Shown: positions 12,944-15,791 of the stretch, piece after piece
How the letters are laid out: the number at the start of each line of letters is the position of its first letter
Position numbering within the stretch: the first letter of the stretch is position 1
Origin: JBKEDG01 sp047973085
Lineage (GTDB): Bacteria; Bacillota_I; Bacilli_A; JBKEDG01
Reading direction: 5' to 3'
DNA: 15,791 bases
Assembly (NCBI GenBank): GCA_047973085.1
Contig: JBKEBI010000037.1
Coordinates: forward strand, 1-15,791
Translations under genes and position numbers: made by a program
The notes under the pieces: model-generated
Database searches by the model: none
The model's input: the letters and a program-made list of their open reading frames with translations, nothing else
Told to the model about the DNA's origin: nothing

Positions 12944-14371
12944 TTATTCTCCTTTATATTCTTCAATTTTCATAAAATTAGTATGCTTAGTTCTAGCCAT
13001 TGGTATTCCAGCTGTAATAATGTATGTATCACCCTCATTTAATTCTACATTACTTTTAACAAGCTCTTTTGAAACTTTTACAATCTCATCAGTACTTTCA
13101 GTAAATTCACTAAGTACAGGGTGCACTCCCCAACTCAATGACAATTGCGTACATGTTTTTGGAACTGGTGTAGAAGCAATAATTGGCATTGGTAACCTAA
13201 ACCTACTAATATTTCTTGCAGTGTAACCACTTGCAGTAAATGCACATACAGCTTTACTTTCAAGTTTTAAGGCTGAATTGGCAACAGAAATAGCAATCGC
13301 ACCAGTTATATTATCCTCAACTGCACTCCACTGACTATTTAAAATACGATTATGATTAAAGTTGTCTGCTTCAATATACTCAGCAATAGTAGCCATTACT
13401 CTAACTGAATCAATCGGATATAATCCCGCAGCAGTCTCCCCACTAAGCATTATAGCATCGCTTCCATCAAGAATAGCATTAGCAACATCTGTTGACTCTG
13501 CACGTGTTGGTCGAGGATTTTTTTGCATTGAATCTAAAAGATGTGTTGCAGTAATAGAAATTTTCCCAACTTTATTACACGCTCTAATAATATTCTTTTG
13601 AGCAATTGGTACTCTTTCTAAAGGAATTTCGACACCTAAATCTCCACGAGCTACCATAATACCATCACTTACATCTATAATTTCAGTAAGGTTATCAAGA
13701 CCCTCTTGATTTTCAATTTTTGGAATTATTAAAATGTTCTCATTCCCAAATTCCTTTAATAATTTTTTGATTTCTAAAATATCTTCTTTTCTTCTAGTAA
13801 AAGATGCCGCAATAAAATCTACATCCTGTTGCGCTGCAAATTTAATATCCTCATAATCTTTTTGAGAAATAAATTCCATGCTTAAATTACAATCTGGCAC
13901 ATTTATCCCTTTTTTATTCTTAATCAGTCCTGCATTTAAAACTTTACATACAATCTCATCTGATTTTACTTTAATCACTTCAAGAGCGATAAGTCCATCA
14001 TCAATTAATATCCTACTTCCAATTTTAACATCCTCAACAAGTTTATCATATGTAATTGAAAATCTCTCCTTAGTTCCAAGTACTTCATTCATACATATAG
14101 TTACAATATCATCTATATCTAAGTACTCTTCACCATTTTTGAAATTGTGAGTCCTAATTTCTGGTCCTTTTGTATCAAGTAAAATTCCTACATTAGTTCC
14201 AAGTTCCTCATTCACTTCTCTTATCATAGCAATATTTTGTCTATGAAATTCATAGTCACCATGTGAAAAATTTAAACGTGCACAATTAAGTCCAGCTTCA
14301 ACTAACTTTTTAAATGTTTCTTTTTCATAACTAGATGGCCCAAGTGTTGCCAAAATTTTTGTTTGCTTCAT
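12944..14371 (-). CDS. pyk: Pyruvate kinase
   Basis: The 475-residue enzyme transfers phosphate from phosphoenolpyruvate to ADP. Visible are NFSHG (34-38) and DTKGPEIR (66-73) for substrate and potassium, the catalytic lysine in PKIENQEG (Lys218), the metal-binding MVARGDLGVEIP (239-250), and MLSGETAAGLYP. The usual ATQMLxSM segment reads ATHLLDSM here, an uncommon change next to a conserved site. The C-terminal allosteric domain is present, but the extra phosphohistidine-like domain of Bacillus enzymes (about 585 residues) is absent, as in E. coli-sized forms. Start: ATG with AGGAG five bases before it, eight bases after the pfkA stop; the pair is the usual Bacillota glycolytic operon. Confidence 0.96.
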   Translation of the reverse strand: MKQTKILATLGPSSYEKETFKKLVEAGLNCARLNFSHGDYEFHRQNIAMIREVNEELGTNVGILLDTKGPEIRTHNFKNGEEYLDIDDIVTICMNEVLGTKERFSITYDKLVEDVKIGSRILIDDGLIALEVIKVKSDEIVCKVLNAGLIKNKKGINVPDCNLSMEFISQKDYEDIKFAAQQDVDFIAASFTRRKEDILEIKKLLKEFGNENILIIPKIENQEGLDNLTEIIDVSDGIMVARGDLGVEIPLERVPIAQKNIIRACNKVGKISITATHLLDSMQKNPRPTRAESTDVANAILDGSDAIMLSGETAAGLYPIDSVRVMATIAEYIEADNFNHNRILNSQWSAVEDNITGAIAISVANSALKLESKAVCAFTASGYTARNISRFRLPMPIIASTPVPKTCTQLSLSWGVHPVLSEFTESTDEIVKVSKELVKSNVELNEGDTYIITAGIPMARTKHTNFMKIEEYKGE

Positions 14372-14379
14372 ACAATCTC

Positions 14380-15345
14380 CTATCTAACATCATCAATAAT
14401 CTTATTAACATGTATTTTCCTTTTTAAGTCCTCTTCACCATTCAACTTTTGATATTCATCAAAATCTATTCTTCCTACTCTACCACATATAATACTAACG
14501 CATGTATTATAGTACCCATTTTGATATAATTCAACAGCATAATGTCCCATCATTGTAGCAATTCTTCTATCATATGCAGAAGGAGTTCCACCTCTTTGTA
14601 TATGACCAAGAGTAACTTTATTAACTTTCATATTAGTATTTTCACTAATTATTTCACCAAGTTCATTAATATCCATAAAATTTTCACTTAAAATAACTAT
14701 TGAATGTGACTTTCGCTTATTTTCTGTAGAAGTAAGTCTTTGAATAAATTTCTTTTTATCAAAACCTGTCTCACAAGTAATTACAACTTCTGCTCCACAA
14801 GCTAAACCTGAACTAAGGGCAATATCACCATTGTGCCTTCCCATTACTTCAATAACACTTGCTCTTCTATGAGAAGTTGAAGTATCACGAATTTTATCGA
14901 TTGCCTCTACAGCTGTATTGATTGCAGTATCATATCCTATTGTATATTCAGTACCTAAAATATCATTATCAATTGTTCCCGGAATGTTAATAACTTTTAT
15001 TCCATAATTTGAAAGTAGCATTCCACCCTTGTAGCTTCCATTACCACCGATTACAAAAATAATATCAATTCCTAGAGATTTTAAATTATTTGCAGCAATC
15101 TCAACATATTCTTTTTCACTAAACTCTGGAAATCTAGCAGATTTTAAAAACGTTCCTCCTCGATTAATAATTTCAGCAACATTTTTTCTACTAAGCTTCT
15201 TTATATTATTTTGATATAATCCATAAAAACCTTCATAAATTCCATAAATTTCATAATCATCATGCAGAGCTTTACGTACAATCGATCGCAGACATGCATT
15301 CATACCTGGTGAGTCACCACCACTAGTTAAAACTGCCATTGCCAT
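14380..15345 (-). CDS. pfkA: 6-phosphofructokinase (ATP type), with an Asp-to-Asn change at the Mg site
   Basis: A 321-residue enzyme that phosphorylates fructose-6-phosphate, the committed step of glycolysis. Motifs: LTSGGDSPGMN (6-16), PGTIDND with the catalytic base Asp126, MGRHNGD and GHIQRGGTPSAYDR. The glycine after the altered position (GGNGS) and the glycine of PGTIDND mark the ATP-dependent, not pyrophosphate-dependent, class. Oddity: the near-invariant GGDGS motif reads GGNGSYKG, so the aspartate equivalent to E. coli Asp103, which helps place Mg-ATP, is Asn102 (codon AAT). Start: ATG 15345 with AGGGGTG six bases upstream, rather than the GTG at 15354. It overlaps the dnaE end by 23 bases and is followed by pyk. 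Confidence 0.95.
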   Translation of the reverse strand: MAMAVLTSGGDSPGMNACLRSIVRKALHDDYEIYGIYEGFYGLYQNNIKKLSRKNVAEIINRGGTFLKSARFPEFSEKEYVEIAANNLKSLGIDIIFVIGGNGSYKGGMLLSNYGIKVINIPGTIDNDILGTEYTIGYDTAINTAVEAIDKIRDTSTSHRRASVIEVMGRHNGDIALSSGLACGAEVVITCETGFDKKKFIQRLTSTENKRKSHSIVILSENFMDINELGEIISENTNMKVNKVTLGHIQRGGTPSAYDRRIATMMGHYAVELYQNGYYNTCVSIICGRVGRIDFDEYQKLNGEEDLKRKIHVNKIIDDVR

Positions 15346-15791
15346 TATTATCACCCCTAACTTTTACATTATTTATAATTAATTGAATTTGACTATTTCT
15401 TACTTCAACTTTAGCAAACACATATATTAAATCTCCTTTATTTGCATGATATTTTTCATACACTTTAGGAAACACGACACAATCTATCATCCCATACATA
15501 TCACTGCACTTTATAAATGCCATATCATCACCATTTTTAGTTTTAATTTCATTTAAATTTTCTACATATAAAATCATATTAACATTCATACCAATATATT
15601 TACTAATATTTAATGTATTAATTTTTAACAAATTCAAGTACGCACTTGTGGGATGATTACTAAAATTAAATCCAAGAACTTTTCTTTCCATTTCAACTAA
15701 TTTATTCATTTCAAATTCATCTTTATGAGCATATACAAATTCATCATCAATAATATTTTCAAACTCATTTGCAAACACACTAACCATATCT
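15323..15791 (-). CDS. dnaE: DNA polymerase III alpha subunit DnaE, C-terminal part (partial)
   Basis: The gene runs off the right edge; about 155 C-terminal residues are visible. MERKVLGFNFSNHPTSAYL corresponds to the conserved 'E.E.LGFYLSGHPL' element at the end of the helix-hairpin-helix region. The C-terminal OB-fold follows (LNEIKTKNGDDMAFIKCSDMYGMIDCVVFP and then IYVFAKVEVRNSQIQLIINNVK). This layout is DnaE, not PolC. The last 23 bases overlap pfkA in another frame, so pfkA translation may be coupled to dnaE. dnaE-pfkA neighbourhood is common in Bacillota. Confidence 0.92.
   Translation of the reverse strand, partial: DMVSVFANEFENIIDDEFVYAHKDEFEMNKLVEMERKVLGFNFSNHPTSAYLNLLKINTLNISKYIGMNVNMILYVENLNEIKTKNGDDMAFIKCSDMYGMIDCVVFPKVYEKYHANKGDLIYVFAKVEVRNSQIQLIINNVKVRGDNNGNGSFN

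Noticed and set aside
1..15791. CRISPR arrays, tRNA or rRNA genes, complete insertion sequences
   Set aside because: No regularly spaced repeats, cloverleaf sequences, rRNA segments or transposase frames were seen on either strand.

Overview
The window is AT-rich chromosomal DNA from a low-GC Gram-positive bacterium (Bacillota). The gene order dnaE-pfkA-pyk, the YmfF/YmfH-like M16 peptidase pair and the strong AAGGAGG-type ribosome binding sites all point there. Several genes end in TGA and tryptophan is TGG, so the standard genetic code applies and UGA-reading Mollicutes are excluded. A gut Bacilli/Erysipelotrichia-like lineage is my guess, but the sequence does not prove it. Apart from the left end, almost every gene lies on the minus strand.

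Right part (about 9,000-15,791): a housekeeping run read right to left: the 3' end of dnaE, then pfkA and pyk (glycolysis), deoC and deoD (deoxynucleoside breakdown feeding glycolysis), a strong terminator, and two M16-family peptidase genes. Genes overlap or lie a few bases apart. Five of the longest possible starts were shortened because a better ribosome binding site and the family N-terminus favour an internal ATG.

Middle (about 5,900-8,950): the most interesting region. A small single-stranded-DNA-binding protein gene is cut in two. Its 5' half (8762-8932) and 3' half (5929-6113) lie in the same orientation and correct order, about 2.65 kb apart. Between them sits a type II restriction-modification cassette: an EcoRII-C/PspGI-like endonuclease, a Dcm-like cytosine-5 methyltransferase and an unknown three-helix membrane protein. 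The insert carries 21-bp imperfect inverted repeats just inside both junctions, so it looks like a discrete mobile R-M unit without its own recombinase. Rejoined, the halves give a protein of about 113 residues, the size of B. subtilis SsbB.

Left-middle (about 1,670-5,860): a WYL-domain regulator, a ClbS/DfsB-family protein, a truncated DUF3781 reading frame fused to an unknown remnant, an MFS transporter and a second-type RsgA GTPase. Palindromic operator-like sites lie in front of the ClbS gene and of the split ssb.

Left end (1-1,600): a decayed, low-density region holding a frameshifted phage-tail-like beta-helix gene, ORF remnants, back-to-back terminators, and a well-equipped minus-strand unit (consensus promoter, perfect ribosome binding site) for a 20-residue hydrophobic peptide. 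The last could be a type I toxin or a membrane-active peptide.
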